A stretch of 64,000 bases of DNA from Cornus controversa (lineage: Eukaryota; Streptophyta; Magnoliopsida; Cornales; Cornaceae): assembly GCA_026545225.1 (NCBI GenBank), contig CM048851.1, forward strand, positions 32,177,956 through 32,241,955, given 5' to 3'. Made by a program: the position numbers and the translations under genes. The notes under the pieces were generated by a model. The model was not told where the DNA came from. It did no database searches and worked only from the letters and a program-made list of their open reading frames with translations. Of the stretch, positions 45,891 to 56,500 are shown in pieces; position 1 is the first letter of the stretch, and the number at the start of each line of letters is the position of its first letter.

Positions 45891-46580
45891 GACCATTTAC
45901 CACTAGTGGAAGTTGCATACAGCAACAGCTATCAGGCCAGCATTGAGCTGGCACCATTTGAAGCATTTTATGGTAGACTTTATAAATCTCTAGTTTGTTG
46001 GACTGAGGTAGACAAGACCGCAGCCTTAGGACCAGTTATTGTACATGAGACTACAAAAAAGATTAAGTTGATTAAACAACGATTGTTGACATCTTAGAGT
46101 AGGCAAAAGAGCTATGCCGACAGAAGGAGACAACTATTATCCTTCGAGGTGGGAGACCATGTATTTCTTAAGATTTTGCCATGAAAGGGGTTGATGCACT
46201 TCGGGCAGAGTGACAAGTTGTCGCTGAGATATATTGAACCATTTGAGATCCTTGAGTGTGTTGGTGAGGTGGCTTACAGATTAGCTTTGTCATCATAGTT
46301 GGAAAATGTTCACAACATATTCCATGTTTTGATGTTAAAGAAATAGGAACCTGATCCATCACATGTTCTAAGTTGGTTAGACGTTGAGGTTGATGAGGAT
46401 GTCACCTATGAGGAGAGATTAGTTCAGATTCTTAATGCTAGAGAGCAAGTTCTTATTGGTAAGACTATTCCTTTGGTCAAGGTTTTGTGGCACCATCATA
46501 ATGTTGAGGAGTCTACTTGGGAGTGAGAATAGGAAGTATGTTCTAAGCATCCCGACTTGTTTCCTTCAAGTATGGTCTAA
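45891..46580 (+). pseudogene. Tekay-like integrase C-terminus and chromodomain-like tail
   Basis: Starts abruptly after the RNase H end (DFGSG, stop, KDHLP) with LPLVEVAYSNSYQASIELAP and FEAFYGR, normally found near the end of the integrase core, then a GDHVFLKILP segment (GPY/F-type domain), PFEILECVGEVAYRLALSS and HVLMLKK. The tail QILNAREQVLIGKTIPLVKV, HHHNVEESTWE is the chromodomain-like module that marks chromoviruses. The zinc finger and the DDE catalytic residues are absent. Stops are present. Confidence 0.88.
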
Positions 46581-46614
46581 TTTCGGGGACAAAATCTTTT
46601 TAAGTTGGGTAAGT

Positions 46615-49013
46615 TTTAAGAACCATGACTATTTTTAGCCGATTTTTCTTTATTATCATATTAATGCTTTAAATGTTTATATATGTGTTTCAAATGTAAA
46701 ATAAATGTTTAGAAAACTTATTTAAGGTTTAGAAAAGTTTTCAGAGCGTTTGGCAAAAGTTGAGTTTTTCGAGCCCCGCGGGCCCAGAAAATCCAAAAGT
46801 GTCGTAGTAAAACCAAATTCAGAGGGTAGCTTAAATAAAATATTTGACACCCTAAGGAGTTGATTTCATTTTAATTAGAGTTATGAAAATTGAAAACGGA
46901 GCCTGAAAAAATTTAGTGAAAAGGTAATGACATTTTTGTAAATAAGTGGAGGTTAAATTCTATAAATAGGAGGAGAATGACCCAGCCCTCATTTCTCATT
47001 CTCATCATTCGAATGAGGCAATATATATATATTTCTATATTTAGCTACACCTTCTACTTCACTTCCCCATTGAATTAGAAGGCTTTGGGAGAGAATTGGG
47101 TGACGTCAAAAAAGAGAGAAACAGTCTACGCATCGAGGGCTCGAGTGTGATCGATCTAGAATTAATTTTGGAGAAAGTTAATTTTTTTGGTGAGAATTTG
47201 AAAAATCATTTGGAAGCTCTTACAAATTGAGGTAGGGATGCCTAACCCATAGAATCTAAGATTTTTGTGAGTATATTACTTGTTAAGGCAACCAATTGGT
47301 TATATGGGTATCATTAGATATTTTTTAATATTAAAGCATGCTCAATTATGCCATTAAATGTGTAATCTATGTTAAAATATGTGAATGCATGTTTATAATT
47401 TCCTTAGATGATTATATAAGCATTTTAGAGTTGAATTGTAAAGTAATTATATGAAAATATGTATATGTGTGAATGTGACATTTATGTGTTTGATAAAATG
47501 TCTTGGAAGGATGTTTAAAATGTGGAACATGATTAATTATTTTTTTAAGTGAGGTGAAATGTGCATTATGTGAGAATGTGTAATGACTACGTGAAAAATG
47601 TGCAAGCATGACAATTAATGTTATATTGATTTGAATTGTAAGTATACACTACTATGAGTATATTAAATCCATCTTCATTCATTGGAAAATACATAGTGAA
47701 GGTGGTGAGTGCAATAGGGGCGGTAAAATCTATTAAGTAAAATGGCAAGGTATTCTACTAAAGGTAACCCTCATGAGGTATTCCGATAAAGTTACTCTCG
47801 TGGATTGATTCATACTGAGGTATTCCGGTATAGGTAACCCTCATGAGGCATTCCGATAAAGGTAACTTTTGTTAGGTGGGATTGGTCGTCTAGGGAAATT
47901 GGAGATCAATGGATGTGAGTAAAGGATGAGGGAGTTGTTCATATCATGTCATTTTATACTTTACTTATGATATGGTTGTGATACATGAATAATTGCCTAA
48001 CATGATTAAATGCAAATGTGTGTTATGTGGTATTCACGGAACTTCTGGAATTGTGTTTTAAACATTCCTATTGGGTGTGTGGTAGCTCATCCCATGAGGA
48101 TTAACTTTTTTCAGAAAATGAAAAGAAAGTGATGAAGTCTCCCTAATAGAGTATTGGTGTGGAGCAAATTTTGGTTTCATTTAAAAACTTTGTGTTATTT
48201 TATTTGAATGCATGTCCGGATTATGGATTATATGCATGTGATGAACATGTAAAGACTATTTATGTTTCGAGAACATGTGTTTTTTATGCTTTATGGTTGT
48301 ATACGTTCAAATACAGTTTTAAAGCATGTATTGTTTTTGACTTATGATTCCATACATTGTAAACATGGGTTTGAGCATAGTAACATGTTAGATATTTAAA
48401 TGGTGATCATTCATTTGTGTTTTTCCCTACATGTATAAGATTGTCAGAATGGTTGATTTTATGAATTGATAAAATAAAGTGTATGCATGCATAGAATGGT
48501 TCCTTTGAGTAGTGATTTTTGTGGAGGATGAATTGAGGTTGAAAATAATGAGAAAACAGGGTCTGGAGAGTTTCAGCCAGCTGAAACATCCTTTAGCCGA
48601 ACGAAATGTTGAGATACTGAATGTTTGCATCTGCAGACTCTACAAGTACTTATTTCAGTATACCGAAATAGCCCTTTAGCTGATCGAAAGACCCCCTTCA
48701 ACAGACCAAAATTGAAAGGTAGTCATTCGATGGATTGCCCACGTTTCAGCCGACTGATGGTTCACCTTTCAACCAACTGAACCTGATTGTGGGCTTAATA
48801 TATACTGTTTGGGTAGTGCGGGTTCATGCGGTCTATCTAAGGGCTCATGGTGAGTAAAATTAAGCTTCCGCTGTTTTATAATGATTATGATTGAGAGTTG
48901 AATCCAAGTGTTCTGGGTAGGAGGCTTGGGTAAGCTTAGAGTAATTGTGATTAGGAACATAGGTTTACGACTTAATCACTCTTGATTTGGGAGTCAGAAA
49001 TTGGAGTGTGACA
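46615..49013 (+). repeat. Tekay-like 3' LTR
   Basis: 2.4 kb, TATA box at 46961-46968. Shares with the 5' LTR the GAGGTATTCCGGTAAAGGTA repeats (47745-47880) and the TTTCAGCCGACTGATGG words (48570-48790). Confidence 0.85.
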
Positions 49014-49582
49014 CTCTAGGTCTCCGATGCATGTTTCTGAACCATCCAAGTCTACTGTAATTTTCTCTCCAATGGGTGTTACACCTAATTTTTCTCTCAC
49101 ACATTCATTGATGAACCCATCTCTTCTAGTCACTTTACTCATCCATCTTAACAATATTCTTATTTTCGTTGCATGGTGGCATTGTTCTTTTTCTTCTTTA
49201 GGGCCCAACACTCCACTCCATACAACATAGGTGGTTTAATAGTGGTCATGAATACTTTTTTTGTTAGCCTATCTGTTATTCTTTTATCACATAAAATTCC
49301 ACAAGCTTGTCTCCATTTTGTCAAACACGATCCAATCCTACTAGTTATATATATTGCTATTCATCTTTCCATTCTTTTGTATTATTAATCTTAGATAACA
49401 AAAGTGATTGTTTTAAATAAATTTTTGTTTCGAAGTGTTATCATTAAATTATCAGTGTCCGAATCTTTTTTGAATTTACACTTCACATACTCAGTTTTAG
49501 TTCAACTAAATCTCAATCATTTTTATTCTAAAGCATTTCTCCACATTTTTAGTTTTATTGGTAAGTTATCTTTAGAGATATT
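49014..49582 (-). pseudogene. RTE-type LINE, C-terminal fragment
   Basis: On the minus strand the peptide contains MTRRDGFINECVREKLGVTP preceded by ILLRWMSKV, matching the RTE-clade signature RMLRWM..TR.DRIRNE.IREK.GVAPI, and in a shifted frame RLGWFRNMHRRPR. The rest, 49230-49582, continues towards RT with KTEYVKCKF near its start. It joins the RT part at 54479 once the inserted L1 is removed. Its own C-terminus is cut by the Tekay-like 3' LTR at 49013. Confidence 0.85.
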
Positions 49583-49598
49583 AAAGAGCACGATATCA
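49583..49598 (+). repeat. 16-bp target-site duplication, left copy (L1)
   Basis: AAAGAGCACGATATCA occurs here and at 54463-54478. Confidence 0.95.
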
Positions 49599-49861
49599 AT
49601 AATGTGAGCATTATTTTTGCACATGAACTTTTCCTTGGGTACCATCTTCTTGTCCTAAATGTGCTCTTAAAATTGATCTCCAAAAGGCTTTTGACTCTAT
49701 GGAATTGGATTTTCTTTCTAATGCTCTTCCTTTATTTCCATTCCCACCAATGTTTATGCATTAGATTATAGCATGTGTGACTTCCCTCTCTTTTTCAATT
49801 TCAATCAATGGAGAACTACGTGGATTTTTTTAGGGTTTGAAAGGTTTGAGGCAAGGAGATT
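49599..49861 (+). pseudogene. L1 reverse transcriptase, first part
   Basis: Reads CALKIDLQKAFDSMELDFL (the first RT catalytic motif, usually KIDLxKAYDSVEWDFL) and GLKGLRQGD, with stops and at least one frame change. The copia LTR begins one base after the GD codons. Confidence 0.9.
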
Positions 49862-50291
49862 TGTTAGTACTTTGACCCAATGGAGAGATTGTTAGGAACA
49901 TGGTGCTTATTTTAATATTCATTATTGTTCTAAAGTCCTAATTTGGCAAATTTTGTATGTCAAAACTCATTTTATGAATTGTAATTAGATTTATATTTTG
50001 AGAGTAAAGAAATAGAATTAGTTGTTTAGATGGTCAAAGAGTGAAGACTATATTACTTGGTGAAGATATCAACATCAAGGGTAGAATTGTCACATTCAGT
50101 CTACATCAAAGAACATGGATGTCATCTTCTCAAGTTGAAGGGCATAAAGGTAAATATCACTCTTATATATCATCTATAGCCATTAGGTTCATGCATACAT
50201 GTCATACATGTTTTATATGTCAAAACATGACATATATGTTATATATATGGTATATGCATCTAGAACCTTCTTACTTTTATATGTTGAGTCA

Positions 50292-50543
50292 TGTAGTAAC
50301 CCTTGTGGACGGGTGTGAGTGGGCGGGTGCAAAGACAAACACTGGACTGAGCTATCACATTGACAGGGTGTACAGGGTGCTCAATCCCACATCGCCTGGG
50401 TGTGGAAAAGGGGATGTGCTTATATGTAGTATGTTCTCTTCAAATGGTATGAGGCCTTTTGGGGTAAAACCCAAGAGAAAAATCGTGCGGGCTCAGGCCC
50501 AAAGCGGACAATATCATACCATGTGTTGGAGTGGGGTATTACA
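50292..50543 (+). mobile_element. Solo LTR of the TRIM family
   Basis: 252 bp, TGTAGTAACCC...GGGGTATTACA, flanked by a perfect TSD, AGTCA (50287-50291 and 50544-50548). The body matches both LTRs of the TRIM at 38580-39140. A single LTR with an intact TSD is the product of LTR-LTR recombination. Confidence 0.95.
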
Positions 50544-51061
50544 AGTCATATATGAATGTATTGATTTTTATATATAAAAGAGATATATTTTTGCTTAAAT
50601 AATAAGAAAATATGTTTTTATATGTCAAATACATATATGATAAGTTACTAAAACTTTCTTATATATATATATTATTTTTCTTATGTCTTATGATAGATAC
50701 TTGATGTAATACAAAGCTATATATGTCAAGTTTCTAAGTATCTTAAAATTTTATTTTTATGACTTTGAGAACTACGTGTATATAGTTGAATATGATGTAT
50801 CTAAATATATCATATTTACACATATATTATTTTTAGTCATTAAAAAGTCAATAAGAAAGAGTCTCCATATATGCTTTTGATTATAATTTGATATTTTTCT
50901 AAAACTTTTTTTGGAAATTATAAATATGCATATATGTGTCTTGCTACAAATGCATATGCATATATTTAGTCTAAAAAAATGTGACTTGACTTATTAGGAC
51001 TCATACTTGTGCATCAAGTCAAGAATCTTCCTAAATTTATTTTTTAGAAGATTTCAAAAAT

Positions 51062-51170
51062 TTGCGATCGATACTTTGATTGATTTCAGAAAGTTGGATT
51101 TTTTGACCAACTTCAATTGAAGGGTTCGATCGATCAAAGTTTCTTAGTCTCTCGATCAAAGTTCTGAAAA
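51062..51170. repeat. Cluster of GATCGATC-type words in the copia LTR
   Basis: TTGCGATCGATACTTTGATT, GGTTCGATCGATCAAAG and CTCTCGATCAAAG occur within about 100 bases. Confidence 0.75.
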
Positions 51171-52516
51171 ATTCTAAAATTGAGTTTTCTTATTCCCCGA
51201 AGTCTGTAAGTCCTATATATATGTGGCTTAAACATAAACCATAAAATGTGTGAAGTGTGTGATGACCGTATATTGCCCTAAAGTGTTAAGAATAGTCTTA
51301 TGCATCTCATTACTAATTATTGAGTAATTTTGTTTATTTCTTTATCCACAGAGTCATGATATTTACATACACATTTGTGAATGAATTCTTGTGATATTGA
51401 GGGCATTACACACATGTAGATAATCTGAATATATATATTGGAACATCATTCATCGTATCCATTAGATATAAGTGAACTTAGTGGTCTATGCTTTATTTGT
51501 ATCTTATATCATATATATCTTAGTGGTGATATGATATACATATTTCAGTGTTGATACTACAACTACGATCATTGTGCTACAAAGACCACATCAACACTTA
51601 TGATTCGTGTTTAACCCTAATATACATACACAGCTAGTTGGACGATTAGTTGTTGTAAAGTTGAGATCCAAAAGGAAGAAGCGGAGTTTTGAGTGTACTA
51701 AAACTTGTGTAGACAGGTCGGAAAAGCTCTTGGAAGATCCACGAGTGTATTGTTGGATTTGGTGTCCTATACATCTAGAGATCAACGAAGGATTCACGAG
51801 TGGATTGTTGAATCGTCGGCGAAGGACTGTGTGAATTTAGGTTGTACATCAATTTCTTCATAATGGATTACTTTGCTAGACCAAGTCCACGGGATTTTTT
51901 TATCTATCGTTAGACTAGGTTTTTCCATGAATAAATCTGATGTGCAATTTTCTTTACTTTCTGTATTTATTTATTGCACTTTAAATTGCTTATTATTGTC
52001 ATGAATGCTTCGTTGAATATATGCACTTCATATGTTCGATAAAATGTCATCGACAAGCATATGAGTATATTGACATAGCAACTTAACCAGATTTGCCAAA
52101 CCGATCAAAACCACATATCTTTATATGTTTAGTAAATATATTTGAATAATATATTTATTTGGTTTATTTGATTATTTCTTTGTTTAAAGGTTAATGTAAA
52201 AATGATATAAATATATATCAAGTGGTAATACATATACATAGAACGATATAGAATCAATCATAAAAATTCGGACAATTGGTATTAGAGAACATATAAATTA
52301 AAATATTCATATATTATATTGATATTAATGCATAAATTTCAAATTTATTATATGGATTTTAATTGGTCAATATTTCCTTCACAGACCTATTCACCCCAGG
52401 CCTTTCCTACTTAAAGATCCTATGCTCCGTGCTTGATTAGATACTGCTAGGTCATCAGTTGAGCCCTCTTCAGTTAGACTCGCCTTCCTAGATAATTGAT
52501 AAAAACATCCTATCAA

Positions 52517-54100
52517 GATCCACTCTCAACATTCCTCTTCACCATTGTCATGTAAATTTTCTCAAACATTATTTGAAAACTAATCACTAATAGTCTAAAC
52601 TTCAAATTTCATGAAAAATGCAAAAAAAAAAACAAAAAGGTTCATCTCACACTTGGCATTTGCTGATGACCTTCTATTACTCTCGTATGGAAACCTTAAA
52701 TTTGTTAGAGTGCTAAAGAATGAATTGGACCTTTTTTTCTATTTTCTCTGGCCTATCAATCAATCATTCCAAGAGCTTCTTTTCCTTAGTTGGTTTTGAT
52801 CTTCCCATTGAGCAATTATTCACCAACCTGCTAGGATTTAATAAGGGGAGTCTCCCAATAAAGCATTTAGGGGTTCCTTTAATTTCTACAGGGCTTAAAG
52901 TAATAGATTGTAAGGCGTTGGTTGACAAGATAACCAAGAGGGTGGACCATTGGACAAGTAGGTTTTTGTCCTATGGAGGAAGATTATAGCTCATTAATTC
53001 TATCTTGATCAGTACTCAATTTTACTAGGCTTCCATTTTTGTTCTTCCTAAGTCAATGCTGACTAATGTTAACAAGGTGTGCATGAACTTTTTATGGACT
53101 GGTTCAAAGATACTAAGCAAAAAGGCCAAAGTAGCTTGGCACTCAATATGTCAGTCTAAACAAATGGGAGACTTGGTATTTCAAACATTGAGTTTCTGAA
53201 CAAAGCTTTTGTTTTAAAGAACTTATGACATGTGATCCCAACAATAAACAAAGTTCTCCGGTACAATGGGAAAGAGAGTTCCTGATTAGAGGAAGATGCA
53301 TATAGGAGATCAAATGTCCAAAAATATGCTCCTAAAACTGGAGAAAACTGCTGTAGCTCAGAGCACTTATTAAGACTCTTATTAGGATCAAAATGGGCAA
53401 TGGTATCACTACTTCCTTTTGGAGTAATAATTGGCTAACGAACTCAACTCTTTGTTCCAGATTTAATGATCATGAGATTACAGGTTCTGAAATACCAAAC
53501 AATGCCACTCTGAATTCTTACATTTTGAATCATGCTTGGACATTTCCTCCCTCCATTCTAGCCTTGATTCCTGAACTCAACACTACTCCTCCACTAACCC
53601 TCACTTCTAACTCATATTATTGGTTGTGTCTCCAAATGGTGAATTATCTTTGAAACACACCATGCCATTCATCCATCCTCATTATGAACCTGTTCTTTGG
53701 GCTCACTTGGTATGGAATTCGATGTTTACACCAAAACACAAGTTTACCTTTAGCTTTCCATTCTAAGGAGACTACCTACTTTAAATAAGACATCTTTAGC
53801 ATACCTCAATACCCCAAATATTTTTCCATTATGCAAGTCATCTACTAAATCAATGGATCACTTGTTTTTCAAATGTTCATTTTCCATATTCTCTCTGTGA
53901 ATTGGGATACCTTAATCTCATGGGCAAGCCATCATTAGAAGCAAAAAATTGCAACAACTCCATTAGCAAATTGGCTTTTTCAACATCAATTTATCACATT
54001 TGGAATGAGAGGAGCCAAATACAACTTGAACATAAAAAGAGACCACCAAGTTCAATTTGGGATCAAATTTTCAATTATATCAGAGAGCAATAACTTCCTC
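52517..54100 (+). pseudogene. L1 reverse transcriptase, second part, and C-terminal region
   Basis: Continues the RT: DPLSTFLFTIVM, then HLAFADDLLLLSYG (the catalytic ADD box near 52650-52680), SGLSINHSKSFFSLVG, a KHLGVPLISTGLKVIDCKAL segment, VDHWTSRFLSYGGRL and FVLPKSMLTNVNK, MNFLWTG. The C-terminal zinc-binding region is suggested by FWSNNWLTNSTLCSRF (from 53393) and YHIWNERSQIQLEHKK near 53990. At least six stops or frame changes interrupt it. Confidence 0.9.
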
Positions 54101-54462
54101 TTACCCAAATGACTTGCACAACATCAAGTCGAGCTCATAGAGTCTGGGAATTACCTGATTCTTTCCTTTGTCCTCCTCCACGACCTCCAGATTGAATTAT
54201 CAATCCCTCCAATGGGAGTTAGAGAGTTTTAAAACTCATGTGGGAACCGGATGATCTTAATAGCCATAGTCGATTATTTGATTTGATCTATAGAAGTTGG
54301 GCCTAATCGTGTTTGGGCTTATTTACTTCTTTGGATTTATTTTGTAAAAACCACAAAGCTATTTTGGGCTTTTGTTCTCTTGGACTTTAGCCTTGCCCAT
54401 TATATAGGATATTATAAATTACATACACATCAATATACAATTACTTAACCTATATAAAAAAA

Positions 54463-54478
54463 AAAGAGCACGATATCA
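54463..54478 (+). repeat. 16-bp target-site duplication, right copy (L1)
   Basis: AAAGAGCACGATATCA, identical to 49583-49598. Confidence 0.95.
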
Positions 54479-54900
54479 TCGGCAAACATTATAGATCATG
54501 GAATTTGTATTGGAATTCTTTTATTATCTCGTCTGAAATTATTGCAAATAAATATGGGCTTAGTACCAATCCTTGGTGCAATTATGCATTTATTGAAAAC
54601 TCACTAGTGTCATCACATGTGGGGTGAACTTTAGTTTGTGTATTCATATACATATCTTGGATACTTTTTGTTAGTTGTAAGGGAATTTGTTTTCTTTGTA
54701 AGACCCACCAAATTATGTCTCTTAGGATTCTATCATATGATTTTTTTAAATCTATAAAAATCATATCTAACTCTTGTTTCATACTCCTACATTTTTTAAC
54801 TACTTGTCTAAGTAGGTATATAAATTCCATTCTTAATCTCCCTGGCATGAATCCATGATGATCAACTCTAAAAGACAAAGTTATCTTCAAATAATTAAAA
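54479..54900 (-). pseudogene. RTE-type LINE, reverse transcriptase fragment
   Basis: On the minus strand: VDHHGFMPGRLRMEFIYLLR, then MIFIDLKKSYDRILRDIIWW (first catalytic Asp), MYMNTQTKVHPTCDDTSEFS, LHQGLVLSPYLFAI, and MFADDIVLF split across the L1 insertion site. This is the RTE signature order. The 5' side is truncated near 54900. A stop falls between SEFSINA and LHQG. Confidence 0.9.
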
Positions 54901-55763
54901 TGTGAGCTTGTATCATCTGGAACTCATTCTAGTCTGGGCTTTTAAATATGATACTGAATGTATTTTTGAACCACTAGAAACTCAAACAACAGAGTCAACA
55001 TAATTTTCAATTTGAGCCAATGTTGACTTGGAGAGACTTATTTTTGATCAAAAAAGCCAAAACAATCAATATTTAGTAGTAATGTCGTCTGAGCTAGTGG
55101 CATGTGCCAATTTTTTGGCCAAATTTCATTGTTTAGGACATGTGTTTCTGCTTTTCAATACTACTAAGAGATTGTCAAATATTTCAAAATTTTTGTTGGA
55201 GATCAAAACTAAATCAGATTGTTCTATTTTTCGTAATTATCTTAATTTAACGATTAAGACCTTATCCTTATTTTTTTCATAAATTTTAAAGAATGTGTCA
55301 AACTATCACTTTCTAAACTTAAATAGAGCATTCAAAACGGCTACTTTATGTTCAGAGGAGCATTTTCATTTTTACATTACTCCTTTCAAGACGTGGTCTT
55401 AGAAATGGAGTGATTACGACACCGCTGAAGCACATCTTTTATAGGTATGGATTAGGAGTGGACATACGTCGCATTTGCCGAACACTCTACCAAGATAAAG
55501 AGTGGACAATAAACACAAAAAAACCATAATACAAAAAGGCTAGAAATAAGTAAATGACAAAAGAGTAGAGGGCTTACTCGATTGATAAATCAATCGCGCC
55601 CTCCCTGAGCTGCAGGAACTCTATTAGTACGATGGAAATGATTTGTTATTGTGAAGGACTACTAATGTACGTTTGAATTCTTTACCTAATATTGAGTTGT
55701 GGTGTGTTAGGTTAGTTATAAAAAATTGGTGTGTTATTTAGAGAAAAGTAAATTCATTTGAAG
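54901..55763. other. Gene-free spacer
   Basis: No protein-like frame, RNA gene or assignable repeat was seen. Confidence 0.5.
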
Positions 55764-55771
55764 GTCTTAAC

Positions 55772-56037
55772 CTATGAAGCACAGATACTTCCCCGGAGGC
55801 CCCGTGGCCATATCAGATACGTATCCGGTACGGATACAGATAGGATACGGTCGGACACATATCAGATACTCCCCAGAAGTATTCAATTTTTTTTATTTTT
55901 GAATACGTTTCAGATACGCGAGGATATGTTTTGAGTACGCCAGGATACATTTCGGATACATGGTGGATACTTCTGGGATACGTTTTTTAATGTTGAAATA
56001 AAAAATCTTTAAGTTAAAACATAAAACTTAATTTGTG

Positions 56038-56074
<37 letters not shown>

Positions 56075-56177
56075 ACGTATCCCTCTGTACTCGTATCCTA
56101 TTTTTTTAAGATTTGTCGTATAGCCATATTCGTATCGTGTCGTATCCTTATTTTGTATTTGTATCCGTGTTTCATAA
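55772..56177. mobile_element. MITE-like element rich in GGATAC words
   Basis: 406 bp with terminal inverted repeats CTATGAAGCACAGATAC and TTATGAAACACGGATAC (17 bases, 3 mismatches) and an 8-bp TSD GTCTTAAC at 55764-55771 and 56178-56185. An 8-bp TSD suggests the hAT superfamily; 9-bp Mutator-type duplication cannot be excluded. No coding capacity. An (AT)n tract lies at 56039-56071. Shares internal words with the repeat split by the copia element. Confidence 0.85.
56039..56071. repeat. (AT)n microsatellite
   Basis: Sixteen TA units inside the MITE-like element. Confidence 0.95.
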
Positions 56178-56185
56178 GTCTTAAC

Positions 56186-56500
56186 TTATTGCAAGAAGGA
56201 CCTGAATATCCATTTGTCAAGCTACCTCAATAGCCATTAGCAACAATTATTTAATCAAACCCATTTGGGCCTTTTATTGGCCGGGTTTGAAAGCTTTGGG
56301 CTTCTCTGTTAGAGCCTTTTTATTTTGTTGAGCTGTTCGCTTTTGTCTTGACCCTTGGGTCGCTTTATGAACACCCCCCTAGGGGTGGCAATTTGCTCCG
56401 CCCCTAATGGAGGGGATTTAGTATGCCCCTAATAGGAGTAAGGGCGGGTATGATTTTTTTAAGAAAACTCGTCTAGTACCCGCCCCGCCCCGATTATATA
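56186..56500. other. Spacer with a TAGGGGTGGCAA-type transposon fragment
   Basis: From about 56379 the words TAGGGGTGGCAATTTGCTCC and ACCCGCCCCGCCCCG resemble the ends of small hAT-type elements common in plants. The right half was not found beyond the inserted solo LTR. Confidence 0.35.

Larger units (their letters stand above)
39701..49013 (+). mobile_element. Ty3/gypsy chromovirus, Tekay/Del-like, degenerate
   Basis: Long LTRs (39701-42514 and 46615-49013) share their body and end GTGTGACA. After the first comes a tRNA-iMet primer site (TGGTATCAGAGCA); before the second is AATTTCGGGGACAAAATC, the conserved pol end/polypurine area of this group. Between them lie gag with zinc knuckles, protease, RT, RNase H, an integrase remnant and a chromodomain-like end, all with stops. 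The catalytic core of integrase is missing. No matching TSD (TATTC left, CTCTA right), and the right end lies inside an RTE LINE, so the left flank has probably been rearranged. LTRs are well diverged, hence an old copy. Confidence 0.88.
49862..52515 (+). mobile_element. Copia-type LTR with primer site, inside L1
   Basis: The block interrupts L1 between GLRQGD (49860) and DPLSTFLFTIVM (52517). It starts TGTTAGTAC. Around 52270 CGGACA is followed by TTGGTATTAGAGAAC, a slightly changed tRNA-iMet primer site, so 49862-52274 is a 5' LTR and the next 240 bases are what is left of the interior. AGATT/AGATC at the two outer edges could be a TSD. The text GTCCACGGGATTTTTT..TTTCCATGAATAA and the TTATTTATTGCACTTTAAATTG run resemble SIRE/Maximus-type LTR ends. 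A TRIM solo LTR lies at 50292-50543. Confidence 0.7.
49599..54462 (+). mobile_element. 5'-truncated L1 LINE inserted in the RTE LINE
   Basis: Bounded by a perfect 16-bp TSD and ending in a short poly-A (54456-54465, merging with the TSD), the standard marks of target-primed reverse transcription. It begins inside the RT domain (FAHELFLGYH), so most of its 5' part was never copied. A copia-type LTR of 2.65 kb (49862-52515) is inserted exactly within the GLRQGDP motif; without it L1 is about 2.2 kb long. Stops and frame changes are frequent. Confidence 0.93.

Noticed and set aside
50041-50577. A 178-residue open frame
   Set aside because: It straddles the border between the copia-type LTR and the TRIM solo LTR, so it cannot be a single ancestral gene.
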